From an uncultured beta proteobacterium (GTDB lineage: Bacteria; Pseudomonadota; Gammaproteobacteria; Burkholderiales; Burkholderiaceae), in contig CAITHY010000109.1 in NCBI GenBank assembly GCA_903892315.1, positions 1-10,322 of the forward strand: a DNA stretch of 10,322 nucleotides. Direction: 5' to 3'. The translations under genes were made by a program, and so were the position numbers. Under the pieces are notes generated by a model. It saw only the letters and a list, made by a program, of their open reading frames with translations, was not told the origin of the DNA and did not search any database. Shown here piece by piece: positions 1-7,442 of this stretch; the first letter of the stretch is position 1, and each line of letters starts with the position of its first letter.

Positions 1-116
1 TCTCTGTGGCCCTATTCCTCACGTCGCCGTGGATGGCCGTTAGCCATCACCCTTCCCTATGGAGTCCGGACTTTCCTCCCCCTCAATAAAGAGGCGGCGA
101 TTGCCCAATTGACTCT
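1..116 (-). ncRNA. rnpB: RNase P RNA, bacterial class A (5' part only)
   Basis: This is the catalytic RNA of RNase P, which removes 5' leaders from pre-tRNAs together with the RnpA protein. Read on the minus strand, two universally conserved blocks are visible. The CR I segment with GAGGAAAGTCCGGACTCC and the following ATAGGG lies at 78-61 and just beyond. The segment GGAATAGGGCCACAGAG lies at 18-2. Upstream of CR I a short CCTC/GAGG stem fits P3, and the sequence TCGCCGC at 100-94 matches the same position in E. coli rnpB. The 5' end at about 116 is placed by counting 15-16 nt upstream of TCGCCGC, as in E. coli, so it is uncertain by a few bases. The RNA is usually 340-400 nt, so roughly two thirds, including P1 closure, lies beyond the left edge. 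It follows pyrC on the same strand. Confidence 0.93.
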
Positions 117-124
117 GCGCCTGC

Positions 125-153
125 AGTCTAACGCAGTCAGGGCAATTTGGCTC
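125..153 (-). promoter_or_regulatory. Possible rnpB promoter
   Basis: The minus strand carries TAGACT (130-125), matching 4 of 6 bases of the sigma70 -10 consensus, 8 nt before the inferred RNA 5' end. At 17-bp spacing the -35 position (153-148) reads GAGCCA, a weak 3 of 6 match. It lies between the pyrC stop and rnpB. rnpB normally has its own strong promoter, so one is expected here, but the -35 match is poor and the assignment is tentative. Confidence 0.3.
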
Positions 154-174
154 AGAAAGTCATGATTTGTGTTT

Positions 175-1233
175 TTAAACGAGTGACCAGGCGATAGTTT
201 CGCCGGCGCGCAAAGGGACGATAGTGGTGTCGCCCAGTGGCAATTCAGCAGGGATATTTTGTGCTTGCTTTATCAAAGTAATTTTTTTGCTATTACGTGG
301 CAATACATAGAAGTCAGGACCAAAGAAACTAGCAAAGCCTTCTAGCTGATTTAACTTGCCAACACTCTCAAATGCTTCTGCATATAAACCCAAGGCATTA
401 AAGGCGCTGTAACAACCCGCACAACCACAAGCTGCTTCCTTGACACCCTTCGCATGAGGTGCACTATCCGTACCCAAGAAGAAACGAGCGTTGCCACTAG
501 TTGCCACTTCCAATAAAGCAATGCGATGTTCTTCACGCTTAAGGACGGGCAAACAATAATTGTGTGGACGAATGCCACCAGCAAAGATGGCATTGCGATT
601 CATGAGTAGATGCTGCGGAGTAATCGTAGCTGCAATCGTATTCTTTCCACCCGTTGTTGCATCACGCACATAGTGGGCTGCTTGTTTGGTAGTGATGTGT
701 TCAAACACTATCTTGAGCTCAGGAAATTGTTTACGAAGAGGCTCCAAAACTGTATCAATAAATACCGCTTCACGATCAAAGATATCGATTGCAGCACTGG
801 TTACTTCACCATGCACTAAGAGGGGCATACCAACAGCCTGCATCGCCTCTAATGCAGTATGGCAATGTTTAAGGTCGCTGACACCTGCATCGCTATTGGT
901 AGTTGCGCCTGCGGGATACAACTTGAATGCAGCGATACCTGCAGTCTTAGCCTTACGAACTTCATCTGCAGAGGTGTTATCAGTGAGATATAAAGTCATC
1001 AAGGGAGTAAAACCGCTAATACTGAGTGACTTGAGGTTAGCCTGAATACGCTCTTGATAAGCTTGAGCCAAAGCTACCGTAGTCACTGGTGGCTTGAGGT
1101 TAGGCATGATGATCGCGCGCGCAAATTGACGCGCAGTATCTGCCAACACATCCTTCATCACTTCGCCATCACGAATATGTAAATGCCAATCATCTGGCTG
1201 AGTCAGTTGAATTTGTGTGGGACTATTAGACAT
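175..1233 (-). CDS. pyrC: Dihydroorotase, PyrC (E. coli-type)
   Basis: PyrC catalyses reversible cyclisation of N-carbamoyl-L-aspartate to dihydroorotate, the third step of de novo pyrimidine synthesis, in the cytosol. The 352-residue protein matches the E. coli PyrC length (348) and architecture. Metal ligands are visible: the HLH pair (H17, H19) in [11 protein letters not shown], the lysine expected to be carboxylated (K104, in [11 protein letters not shown]), H141 (LVHGE), H179 (FEHIT) and the catalytic D256 followed by H260 (GTDSAPH). The CGCAGC motif is also present. I start at the ATG at 1233, one base after the glycerate kinase stop, because family similarity begins about ten residues later. 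The longer frame from 1266 would overlap the upstream gene and has no ribosome binding site. No clear Shine-Dalgarno precedes 1233 either, which fits translational coupling. The protein looks complete, with no missing active-site residue. Confidence 0.97.
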   Translation of the reverse strand: MSNSPTQIQLTQPDDWHLHIRDGEVMKDVLADTARQFARAIIMPNLKPPVTTVALAQAYQERIQANLKSLSISGFTPLMTLYLTDNTSADEVRKAKTAGIAAFKLYPAGATTNSDAGVSDLKHCHTALEAMQAVGMPLLVHGEVTSAAIDIFDREAVFIDTVLEPLRKQFPELKIVFEHITTKQAAHYVRDATTGGKNTIAATITPQHLLMNRNAIFAGGIRPHNYCLPVLKREEHRIALLEVATSGNARFFLGTDSAPHAKGVKEAACGCAGCYSAFNALGLYAEAFESVGKLNQLEGFASFFGPDFYVLPRNSKKITLIKQAQNIPAELPLGDTTIVPLRAGETIAWSLV

Positions 1234-1234
1234 A

Positions 1235-2584
1235 TTATTTTTCGAGCAAGATGATACGGAAATCATTCACATTCGTAAGTGTAGGGCCAGTTTCCACTAA
1301 AGCACCTAATTCCGCAAAGAAGCCATAGCAATCATGCGCAGATAAGAATGTCTCTGGCAGCAGTCCCTTGGCCTGACTAGACTGACGCACGGCAGTATCA
1401 AACCAGGCTCCGGCGTTCTTTTCGCTGCCATCAATTCCATCGGTATCCGCAGCCAAAGCAGCTATTCTTGGCAAATCAGAGCTAGCAGCCAAGAGTGAGA
1501 GCAGGTATTCACTGCAACGACCACCGCGACCTTTGACACCCTCAGGAATCGTCACAGTACATTCGCCGCCGGATATCAATGCCAAGGGTATGTCGCCCTT
1601 AATCAAATACTCACGAGCCAATTGCGCCTGAGCAATTCCCACTTCTTGCGCTTCACCAGTAATGGTATCTCCTAAAATAATAGGCTCATAACCCTGAGTG
1701 CGTACATAGTCGGCGGCAGCCTCTAAGCTTTTATAGGCTGTTGCAATTACATGGTTGGCGACTTGAGCATCAACCAAATCAGCATCCTTCAAAGTCTCCG
1801 CCTTTTCACCAGCCAAGCCTTGTTTGAGATGATTCAATACGGATCCAGGAATAGAAAGCGCATCTAAGTCATACTTTTGCAAAATATTGAGCGCATCTAA
1901 ATACGTGGAGTAATCAGCAGCACATGGGCCGCTAGCAATATCTGCCGGCGAATCACCAGTGACATCAGAAATGAGCAAAGCCTCTACTCGTGCACCACGG
2001 GCAATTGCTAGTCTAGCTAAATTACCCCCTAAAATTGCAGATAAATGTTTACGTACCACATTCATTTCTTCGATAGGCGCGCCACTTCGTAAGAGTGCTT
2101 CAGTAGTCTTACGCATGTCATCAATCGAGATACCCTCTTGAGGTAGGGTAAGAAGGCTTGATCCTCCACCAGACACTAAGGCGATCAATACATCATCCTT
2201 CTCTAATTGATCGCTTAATGCGAAAACTTTTTTAGCTCCATCCATGCCAGCCCGATCGGGCACGGGATGTCCCGCCTCAACAATATTGATATGGGCAGTT
2301 GGCGAGCCATGGCCATAACGTGTTAGAACAACACCCTCCAACTTCGCATGTGGCCAATGTACTTTTGCATAAGCCTCTAACGCACTAGCCATAGAAGCGC
2401 TGGCTTTGCCTGCGCCCACTACCAAGCATCTGCCCTTGGGCTCTTGCCCAACTGGAAATATCTTTGCCAAGTACTGAGGAACAATAATCTGTGGATCAGC
2501 AACTGCAACTGCAGCAGCAAAAGCGTTTTTAAGAATTACTTCTTTACTTGCCATCATAGAAGGTGAAGAACTGTTTAGAGTCAT
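1235..2584 (-). CDS. Glycerate 2-kinase, MOFRL family (GckA/TtuD-like)
   Basis: Members of this family phosphorylate D-glycerate with ATP to give 2-phosphoglycerate, feeding glyoxylate- or tartronate-derived glycerate into lower glycolysis. Older annotations often call them hydroxypyruvate reductase (TtuD). The 449-residue protein has the N-terminal DUF4147 domain with GAGKAS (57-62, K60 likely in the active site), EAGHPVPD (103-110), SGGGSSLL (138-145), the [11 protein letters not shown] stretch (172-182) and SDVTGD (206-211). It also has the C-terminal MOFRL domain with SGGE (338-341), GRGGR (352-356) and DTDGIDG (380-386). It starts with ATG 9 nt after the ABC exporter stop. No good Shine-Dalgarno is seen there or before the later ATG codons 10 and 11. 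It ends 1 nt before pyrC. The kinase family is clear; gckA, garK-like and ttuD names are all in use, so no symbol is given. Confidence 0.93.
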   Translation of the reverse strand: MTLNSSSPSMMASKEVILKNAFAAAVAVADPQIIVPQYLAKIFPVGQEPKGRCLVVGAGKASASMASALEAYAKVHWPHAKLEGVVLTRYGHGSPTAHINIVEAGHPVPDRAGMDGAKKVFALSDQLEKDDVLIALVSGGGSSLLTLPQEGISIDDMRKTTEALLRSGAPIEEMNVVRKHLSAILGGNLARLAIARGARVEALLISDVTGDSPADIASGPCAADYSTYLDALNILQKYDLDALSIPGSVLNHLKQGLAGEKAETLKDADLVDAQVANHVIATAYKSLEAAADYVRTQGYEPIILGDTITGEAQEVGIAQAQLAREYLIKGDIPLALISGGECTVTIPEGVKGRGGRCSEYLLSLLAASSDLPRIAALAADTDGIDGSEKNAGAWFDTAVRQSSQAKGLLPETFLSAHDCYGFFAELGALVETGPTLTNVNDFRIILLEK

Positions 2585-2593
2585 TCAGCTATT

Positions 2594-4420
2594 CTAATCA
2601 ACTGTGGCACGCTCTTGCATCTGCCACATCTCCGCGTACCTCCCTTGGGCTGCAAGCAAGTCTTCGTGAGTTCCTCGCTCCACGATCTGCCCACGGTCCA
2701 TGACTAAAATTTGATCTGCATGAATAATGGTTGATAGTCGATGTGCAATGATGAGTGTTGTACGGTTTTTGGCCAAACCGAGCAACTCCTCCTGAAAGGC
2801 ACGCTCTGTTTTGGAGTCTAAAGCTGAAGTTGCTTCATCAAAAATCAACATAGCTGGTTTCTTGAGGAGCGTTCTTGCAATCGCCACGCGTTGTTTTTCG
2901 CCCCCAGAAAGCTTCAAACCTCTCTCTCCGACCTGAGTGTCATAGCCATCTGGTAAGCGCTTAATAAAGCCGTCGATTTGAGCCGCTCTAGCTGCCTCTT
3001 GCACCTCTTCAATTGTTGCCGAAGGATCGCCATAGGCAATGTTGTAACCAATCGTGTCATTGAATAAAACCGTATCTTGCGGAACGATGCCGATTGCCTT
3101 GCGCAAGCTGGCCTGTGTTACCTCTTGAATATTCTGCCCAGCAATCAGAATCTCACCTGACTGCACATCATAAAAACGGAATAGCAATCTTGCGAGAGTG
3201 CTTTTACCAGCACCACTTTGTCCCACCACTGCCGTAATGGTTCCAGCGGGGATATTGAAACTGACATCTCGCAGAATTTCGCGCTTCGCATCATAGTGAA
3301 ACGATACATGCTCAAACCTGACATCGGGGCCATGCCCTTGATCATGAACCTGCAGCGGCTTTGCATCTGAAGAATCGGCAATCTCTTTGTCGGTATTGAG
3401 CAAAGAAAACATCCGATCCATATCGGTCAATGCCTGCTTAATTTCACGATATATCACACCCAAGAAATTAAGCGGGATATAGAGCTGGATCATTAAAGTA
3501 TTTACCAGCACCAGGTCGCCTAAAGTCATCGTGCCATTGACAACACCTACGGTAGCGCGCCATAAAATCAACATTAAACCAGTGGCAATAATGATCTGCT
3601 GACCAAGATTTAATACGGCTAAGGTCTTTTGTGACTTCACTGCTGCAGATTGGTAGCGCAGCAAGTTTTCATCGTAACGACTAGCCTCAAAAGCCTCATT
3701 ACCAAAATACTTCACTGTTTCAAAGTTGAGTAGAGAATCAATAGCTTTTTGATTCGCCTTTGAATCCATGTCATTCATGGTGCGGCGGTAATGGGTGCGC
3801 CACTCTGTAACCACCACCGTGAAAGTAATATAGAAGACTAAAGCGATAAATGTAATTGCAGCAAACCAAATATCATATGCATAGGCAAGGTAGCCCAATA
3901 CTAAACAAAACTCAATCAGTGTCGGCAAGATACTATAGAGCGAGTACGAGATGAGAGACTGAATGCCACGGGTACCACGCTCAATATCTCGACTGACGCC
4001 ACCAGTCTGACGGGCCAAATGAAAGCTCAGGGCGAGTGAATGTAAATGCTCAAATACCTGAAGTGCAACTTTGCGCACAGCATTCTGGGTAACCTTGGCA
4101 AATAAGGCTTCCCGCAATTCGGTAAACAAGGATGCTGAAATTCTTAATAAGCCATAGGCCAAAATTATTCCTAGCGGAACCACTAAAAGGGCTTGAGAAG
4201 AGCTTGCTTTGATATCCAAAGAGTCAATTAACTCTTTCATCACAATCGGAATACCCAGATTAACGACTTTGGCAGCTATCAAACAGCTCAGGGCAATGAT
4301 GACCCGAAAGCGATACTCCAGGAGATAAGGTAGGAGATCACGGATAACACGCCAGTCACCTCTTTGAGGTGTTTTTGAATCTGCGCTACCGTGATGATGT
4401 CCTGATGAATGTCTCATCAC
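2594..4420 (-). CDS. Atm1-type ABC exporter (fused membrane and ATPase domains)
   Basis: This half-transporter is expected to work as a homodimer in the inner membrane. Mitochondrial Atm1/ABCB7 and bacterial relatives export glutathione-linked compounds, connected to Fe-S cluster supply or metal tolerance. About 608 residues: a membrane domain over roughly residues 35-325, and an ATPase domain from about 368. Visible motifs are Walker A GQSGAGKST (~400-408), Q-loop Q448, signature LSGGE (~504-508), Walker B with LIFDEATSALD (~525-535) and switch His in AHRLS (~560). Atm1 subfamily hallmarks are the HLARQTGGVSRDIERGTRG stretch (~134-152), FNFETVKYFGNE-like coupling sequence (~233-242) and the early AAKVVNLGIP segment. 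The frame opens with GTG directly followed by ATG; either could be used. The extreme N-terminus is rich in histidine. The substrate cannot be read from sequence, and MsbA-type lipid export is less likely given the Atm1 motifs. Confidence 0.95.
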   Translation of the reverse strand: MMRHSSGHHHGSADSKTPQRGDWRVIRDLLPYLLEYRFRVIIALSCLIAAKVVNLGIPIVMKELIDSLDIKASSSQALLVVPLGIILAYGLLRISASLFTELREALFAKVTQNAVRKVALQVFEHLHSLALSFHLARQTGGVSRDIERGTRGIQSLISYSLYSILPTLIEFCLVLGYLAYAYDIWFAAITFIALVFYITFTVVVTEWRTHYRRTMNDMDSKANQKAIDSLLNFETVKYFGNEAFEASRYDENLLRYQSAAVKSQKTLAVLNLGQQIIIATGLMLILWRATVGVVNGTMTLGDLVLVNTLMIQLYIPLNFLGVIYREIKQALTDMDRMFSLLNTDKEIADSSDAKPLQVHDQGHGPDVRFEHVSFHYDAKREILRDVSFNIPAGTITAVVGQSGAGKSTLARLLFRFYDVQSGEILIAGQNIQEVTQASLRKAIGIVPQDTVLFNDTIGYNIAYGDPSATIEEVQEAARAAQIDGFIKRLPDGYDTQVGERGLKLSGGEKQRVAIARTLLKKPAMLIFDEATSALDSKTERAFQEELLGLAKNRTTLIIAHRLSTIIHADQILVMDRGQIVERGTHEDLLAAQGRYAEMWQMQERATVD

Positions 4421-4430
4421 ACTATCTTAT

Positions 4431-4434
4431 TCCT
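4431..4434 (-). promoter_or_regulatory. Shine-Dalgarno of the ABC exporter gene
   Basis: AGGA on the minus strand lies 10 nt before the GTG at 4420 and 13 nt before the ATG at 4417. Spacing slightly favours the GTG. An in-frame TAA just upstream excludes any earlier start. Confidence 0.45.
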
Positions 4435-4454
4435 AAATCGCTAACTGACTTGGC

Positions 4455-4907
4455 TTAGTTCGCTGAAAACAATTTCAAAATAGCCTCACCATTGCTGGGA
4501 GAAAAACATTTCTTAGCGGCCTCTTCATAAGATAGCCACTCAAATGCGACATGTTCTCTTGGGGCAAGCTTGATTGGAGTGCTATTTGGAACTTCCAGTG
4601 CGAACCAATGCTCGATATTTCGAGTCACGCCAGGGGCGTAACGAAAACGCCACTCGGGATAGATTTCATACTCAATTTGATGATGCATATTTTGCAATGC
4701 ATCCTTTGGTAATTGATCCACCGCAATACCTGTTTCTTCAAAAACCTCACGGGCAGCTGCAAAAGCCAGATCTTCATTCAGGGCATCGAGACTGCCAGTC
4801 ACCGACTGCCAAAAGCCAGAGCGATCAGCACGCTCTATCAATAAAACATCCCTATTCGATTTGTAAATAACAACTAAAACCGAAATAGGGATTTTCAAGA
4901 CAGGCAC
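4455..4907 (-). CDS. nudB: Dihydroneopterin triphosphate diphosphatase, Nudix family
   Basis: NudB removes pyrophosphate from 7,8-dihydroneopterin triphosphate, an early step of folate synthesis after GTP cyclohydrolase. The 150-residue protein matches E. coli NudB (150) over its whole length. It shares PISVLVVIY (7-15), FWQSVTGS (32-39), RYAPGVTRN with the following EHWFALE segment (~89-105), and EHVAFEWLS near the C-terminus. The Nudix helix has REVFEETGI (53-61), supplying the metal-binding glutamates E54, E57 and E58. The spacing between the Nudix glycine (G38) and the first glutamate (E45) is six residues, not the canonical five. The start is GTG at 4907, the only useful start because an in-frame TAA lies two codons upstream. 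No good Shine-Dalgarno is seen. The gene follows the aspS stop by 13 nt, so coupled translation is likely. Older annotations may call it dATP pyrophosphohydrolase (NtpA). Confidence 0.93.
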   Translation of the reverse strand: MPVLKIPISVLVVIYKSNRDVLLIERADRSGFWQSVTGSLDALNEDLAFAAAREVFEETGIAVDQLPKDALQNMHHQIEYEIYPEWRFRYAPGVTRNIEHWFALEVPNSTPIKLAPREHVAFEWLSYEEAAKKCFSPSNGEAILKLFSAN

Positions 4908-4920
4908 TGCTTAAATTGAT

Positions 4921-6720
4921 TTAAGCAGCAGGAGTAGCTTGACGCAAACGGATATGTAACTCACGTAATTGACGCTCGTCTACTGGGCTTGGCGCCTGAG
5001 TTAACAAACATTGCGCGCGTTGCGTTTTAGGGAAAGCAATCACATCACGAATCGACTCTGCACCAGTCATCATGGTGACGATGCGATCCAAACCAAAGGC
5101 AATACCGCCGTGAGGAGGAGCGCCATACTGAAGTGCATCCAATAAGAAACCAAACTTAGCCTGCGCTTCTTCTGCATCGATTTTTAATGCACGGAATACC
5201 TGACTTTGAACCGCTTCTTGGTGAATACGAACTGAGCCGCCACCAATTTCACTACCGTTCAACACCATGTCATACGCTTTTGCCAAGCACTTACCTGGAT
5301 CAGACTCCAGATACTTCATGTGCTCATCCTTAGGGCTAGTAAATGGATGATGGCAAGCAACCCAACGTGCTTCGCCTTCGTCGTAGTCAAACATGGGGAA
5401 ATCCACCACCCATAGTGGCTTCCAACCTTCAGTAAAGAGACCGTGCTCTTTACCCCAAGCGGATTGACCAACACGTAAACGTAAATTACCCATCGCATCA
5501 TTTACAACTTTTTCTTTATCAGCACCGAAGAAAATAATGTCGCCATCTTTTGCACCAGTACGCTTCAAGATGCCTTCAATCGCTGCATCATGCAAATTCT
5601 TGACGATTGGTGACTGCAAACCATTGCGGCCTTCAGCAACGGAATTGACCTTAATCCAGGCCAAGCCTTTAGCACCATAAATACTGACGAACTGAGTGTA
5701 GTCGTCGATTTCGCTACGGCTAATTTCAGCGCCACCAGGCACGCACAAGCCTACGACACGGCCACCAACTTGATTGGCGGCTCCTGAGAACACTTTGAAA
5801 TCAACGTCTTTCATCAAATCCGTTAATTCCGTGAATTCCAAGTTCACACGTAAATCGGGCTTATCAGAGCCAAAACGCGCCATGCCCTCTGAATAAGGCA
5901 TGGTTGGGAATGGATTGGGAAGCTCAACATTCATCGTCTTTTTGAAAATATGACGAATCATGTTTTCAAACAAATCACGAATTTCTAGCTCGCTTAAGAA
6001 AGCAGTTTCACAGTCGATTTGAGTAAATTCAGGTTGACGATCTGCGCGCAAATCTTCGTCGCGAAAACACTTAGTAATTTGGTAGTAACGATCAAAGCCG
6101 GCAACCATCAATAATTGTTTAAACAATTGAGGAGATTGTGGCAATGCAAAGAACTGACCATCATGCACACGGGATGGCACTAAATAATCGCGCGCGCCTT
6201 CGGGGGTGCTCTTTGTCAACATGGGTGTTTCGATATCGATAAAGCCCGCATCATCCAAATAGCGACGGCATTCCATCGCTACGTTGTAACGCAAACGTAA
6301 ATTCTTTTGCATTTGTGGGCGACGCAAATCTAATACGCGATGAGTTAAGCGAGTAGTCTCCGACAAATTCTCATCATCAATTTGGAACGGCGGGGTGACA
6401 GAAGCATTCAAAATCACCAAGCTATGGCAAAGAATCTCTACTTTTCCACTGACCAAATCAGCGTTCTCAGTGCCAGCAGGACGCGCACGTACAAGACCTT
6501 TAATTTGAATACAGAACTCGCTACGAACTTGCTCAGCAAGCGCAAACATTTCTGGGCGATCAGGATCGCAAACAACTTGCACAAAACCTTCGCGGTCACG
6601 CAAGTCAATAAAGATCACGCCGCCGTGGTCACGACGGCGGTTAACCCAGCCGGAGAGTGTGACTTCTTGACCAATCAGTGAATCGGTTACCTGGCCGCAG
6701 GTATGGCTTCGCATTGACAT
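4921..6720 (-). CDS. aspS: Aspartyl-tRNA synthetase, probably non-discriminating (AspRS/Asx)
   Basis: A class IIb synthetase that charges tRNA(Asp) with aspartate in the cytosol. The 599-residue length and domain order are typical of the bacterial type. An OB-fold anticodon-binding domain covers ~1-110, followed by the catalytic core with motif 1 (~155-168, ending ETPML), QSPQLFKQ (195-202), motif 2 (219-236, [16 protein letters not shown]), an inserted GAD domain in the middle, and motif 3 GIAFGLDRI (539-547). Two anticodon-domain positions, H32 (in RRRDHGG) and G83 (in PAGTEN), match residues tied to dual tRNA(Asp)/tRNA(Asn) charging in Pseudomonas aeruginosa (H31, G82). E. coli, with a discriminating enzyme, has Leu at the first. 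So it probably also makes Asp-tRNA(Asn) for GatCAB. The ATG at 6720 has a good Shine-Dalgarno. It follows the DUF502 stop by 16 nt. Confidence 0.98.
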   Translation of the reverse strand: MSMRSHTCGQVTDSLIGQEVTLSGWVNRRRDHGGVIFIDLRDREGFVQVVCDPDRPEMFALAEQVRSEFCIQIKGLVRARPAGTENADLVSGKVEILCHSLVILNASVTPPFQIDDENLSETTRLTHRVLDLRRPQMQKNLRLRYNVAMECRRYLDDAGFIDIETPMLTKSTPEGARDYLVPSRVHDGQFFALPQSPQLFKQLLMVAGFDRYYQITKCFRDEDLRADRQPEFTQIDCETAFLSELEIRDLFENMIRHIFKKTMNVELPNPFPTMPYSEGMARFGSDKPDLRVNLEFTELTDLMKDVDFKVFSGAANQVGGRVVGLCVPGGAEISRSEIDDYTQFVSIYGAKGLAWIKVNSVAEGRNGLQSPIVKNLHDAAIEGILKRTGAKDGDIIFFGADKEKVVNDAMGNLRLRVGQSAWGKEHGLFTEGWKPLWVVDFPMFDYDEGEARWVACHHPFTSPKDEHMKYLESDPGKCLAKAYDMVLNGSEIGGGSVRIHQEAVQSQVFRALKIDAEEAQAKFGFLLDALQYGAPPHGGIAFGLDRIVTMMTGAESIRDVIAFPKTQRAQCLLTQAPSPVDERQLRELHIRLRQATPAA

Positions 6721-6727
6721 AACAATT

Positions 6728-6731
6728 TCCT
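6728..6731 (-). promoter_or_regulatory. Shine-Dalgarno of aspS
   Basis: AGGA within TAGGAAA on the minus strand, 7 nt before the ATG at 6720. It is the best-placed ribosome binding site in the window and supports this start over the ATG two codons downstream. Most other genes here lack a comparable site. Confidence 0.7.
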
Positions 6732-6736
6732 ATAAA

Positions 6737-7390
6737 TCAAAAATGGTGTGGCAACTGGGATGCAGTTAAACCACTAGAACTATTGGGAGGAACAGAGCCC
6801 ATTGAAACAATGTGTTTCAGAGCCTCTTCCACGCTCATCTCTAATTCAATCGTTTGTGCACGTGGCACGATCATGAAAAAACCAGAGGTTGGATTTGGGG
6901 TTGTTGGAAGAAATACGTTTACGTAATCTTCACCTAATTTGGCAGTCACTTCGCTTGCAGGAATGCCTGTTTGAAAGGCGATCGCCCAAGAATCGGCATG
7001 GGGATAGCGAATCAACAAGGCTTTACTAAATGCTTGTCCGCTTCCAGAAAATAAAGTGGATGAAACTTGCTGAACGCTGGAATAAATTGAGCGCACAATC
7101 GGTATGCGATTAACAAATTTATCCCAGACCTTTAACCACCACTGTCCTGCAAAATGAATAGCAGTCAATCCAGTGAGAAGGATGACCACAATCACAATTA
7201 AGATTCCAACACCTGGGAGATCGCGGAAATGTTGTAAATCTCTAGCGGAGTCTTGAGGGAGAACCACAATAATGGCGTGCATTACAGAACCAAAAACACC
7301 ATCGAGCAGACCCAAGCCCCAGGCAATCACCCAAATGGTGATCGACAATGGTGCCCAAACGAGAATGCCAGCAATAAAGTATTTTTTCAT
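6737..7390 (-). CDS. DUF502 family inner-membrane protein
   Basis: The 217-residue protein belongs to the DUF502 family, widespread membrane proteins of unknown biochemical role. Two membrane segments are evident: residues ~5-27 (from FIAGILVWAP) and ~60-82 (from GVGILIVIVV), joined by a polar loop. The family landmarks are the NRIPIVRSIYSSVQQV stretch (94-109) after the second helix and LPTTPNPTSGF (161-171) in the C-terminal soluble part. The last ~20 residues are Ser/Pro-rich and probably disordered. The ATG at 7390 is preceded by a weak AGGCGG-type site that abuts a perfect hairpin (7400-7424). The gene lies between ubiB and aspS on the same strand, a neighbourhood that I recall for this family in betaproteobacteria. 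No function can be assigned beyond a membrane protein. Confidence 0.9.
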   Translation of the reverse strand: MKKYFIAGILVWAPLSITIWVIAWGLGLLDGVFGSVMHAIIVVLPQDSARDLQHFRDLPGVGILIVIVVILLTGLTAIHFAGQWWLKVWDKFVNRIPIVRSIYSSVQQVSSTLFSGSGQAFSKALLIRYPHADSWAIAFQTGIPASEVTAKLGEDYVNVFLPTTPNPTSGFFMIVPRAQTIELEMSVEEALKHIVSMGSVPPNSSSGLTASQLPHHF

Positions 7391-7399
7391 GTGTTCCGC

Positions 7400-7424
7400 C
7401 TAACCCGCTATTTTAGCGGGTTAG
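7400..7424 (-). other. Perfect 11-bp hairpin between ubiB and the DUF502 gene
   Basis: Arms 7400-7410 and 7414-7424 are perfectly complementary around a 3-nt loop, with core AACCCGC/GCGGGTT. Neither strand has a T-tract after it, so it does not qualify as an ordinary intrinsic terminator. On the minus-strand transcript it ends 9 nt before the DUF502 ATG and touches the weak Shine-Dalgarno. It could be an RNA-stabilising or translation-modulating hairpin, or a degenerate terminator. Confidence 0.7.
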
Positions 7425-7442
7425 CAGTCAATCAGCGAGAGC

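Noticed and set aside
686..1045. Plus-strand open frame of 119 codons opposite pyrC.
   Set aside because: Antisense to a gene with full motif support; its translation shows no recognisable domain and no ribosome binding site was noted.
1234..1266. Upstream in-frame ATG at 1266 that would give an 11-residue N-terminal extension of PyrC.
   Set aside because: It overlaps the end of the glycerate kinase gene, has no ribosome binding site, and the extension is not part of the PyrC family sequence. The ATG at 1233 sits 1 nt after the upstream stop.
4682..4703. 7-bp inverted repeat GATGCAT/ATGCATC with an 8-nt spacer.
   Set aside because: Inside nudB coding sequence, short, and without any further signal of regulation.
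4911..4924. AT-rich palindrome TTAAAT-TG-ATTTAA at the aspS stop codon, considered as a terminator.
   Set aside because: Only 6 weak A-T pairs around a 2-nt centre and no T-tract; too unstable to terminate, and nudB follows at once.
6113..6128. Perfect 16-bp palindrome AATTGTTTAAACAATT.
   Set aside because: It lies inside aspS and encodes the conserved QLFKQL of the QSPQLFKQ motif; codon choice around a Q-L-F-K-Q-L protein sequence explains it.
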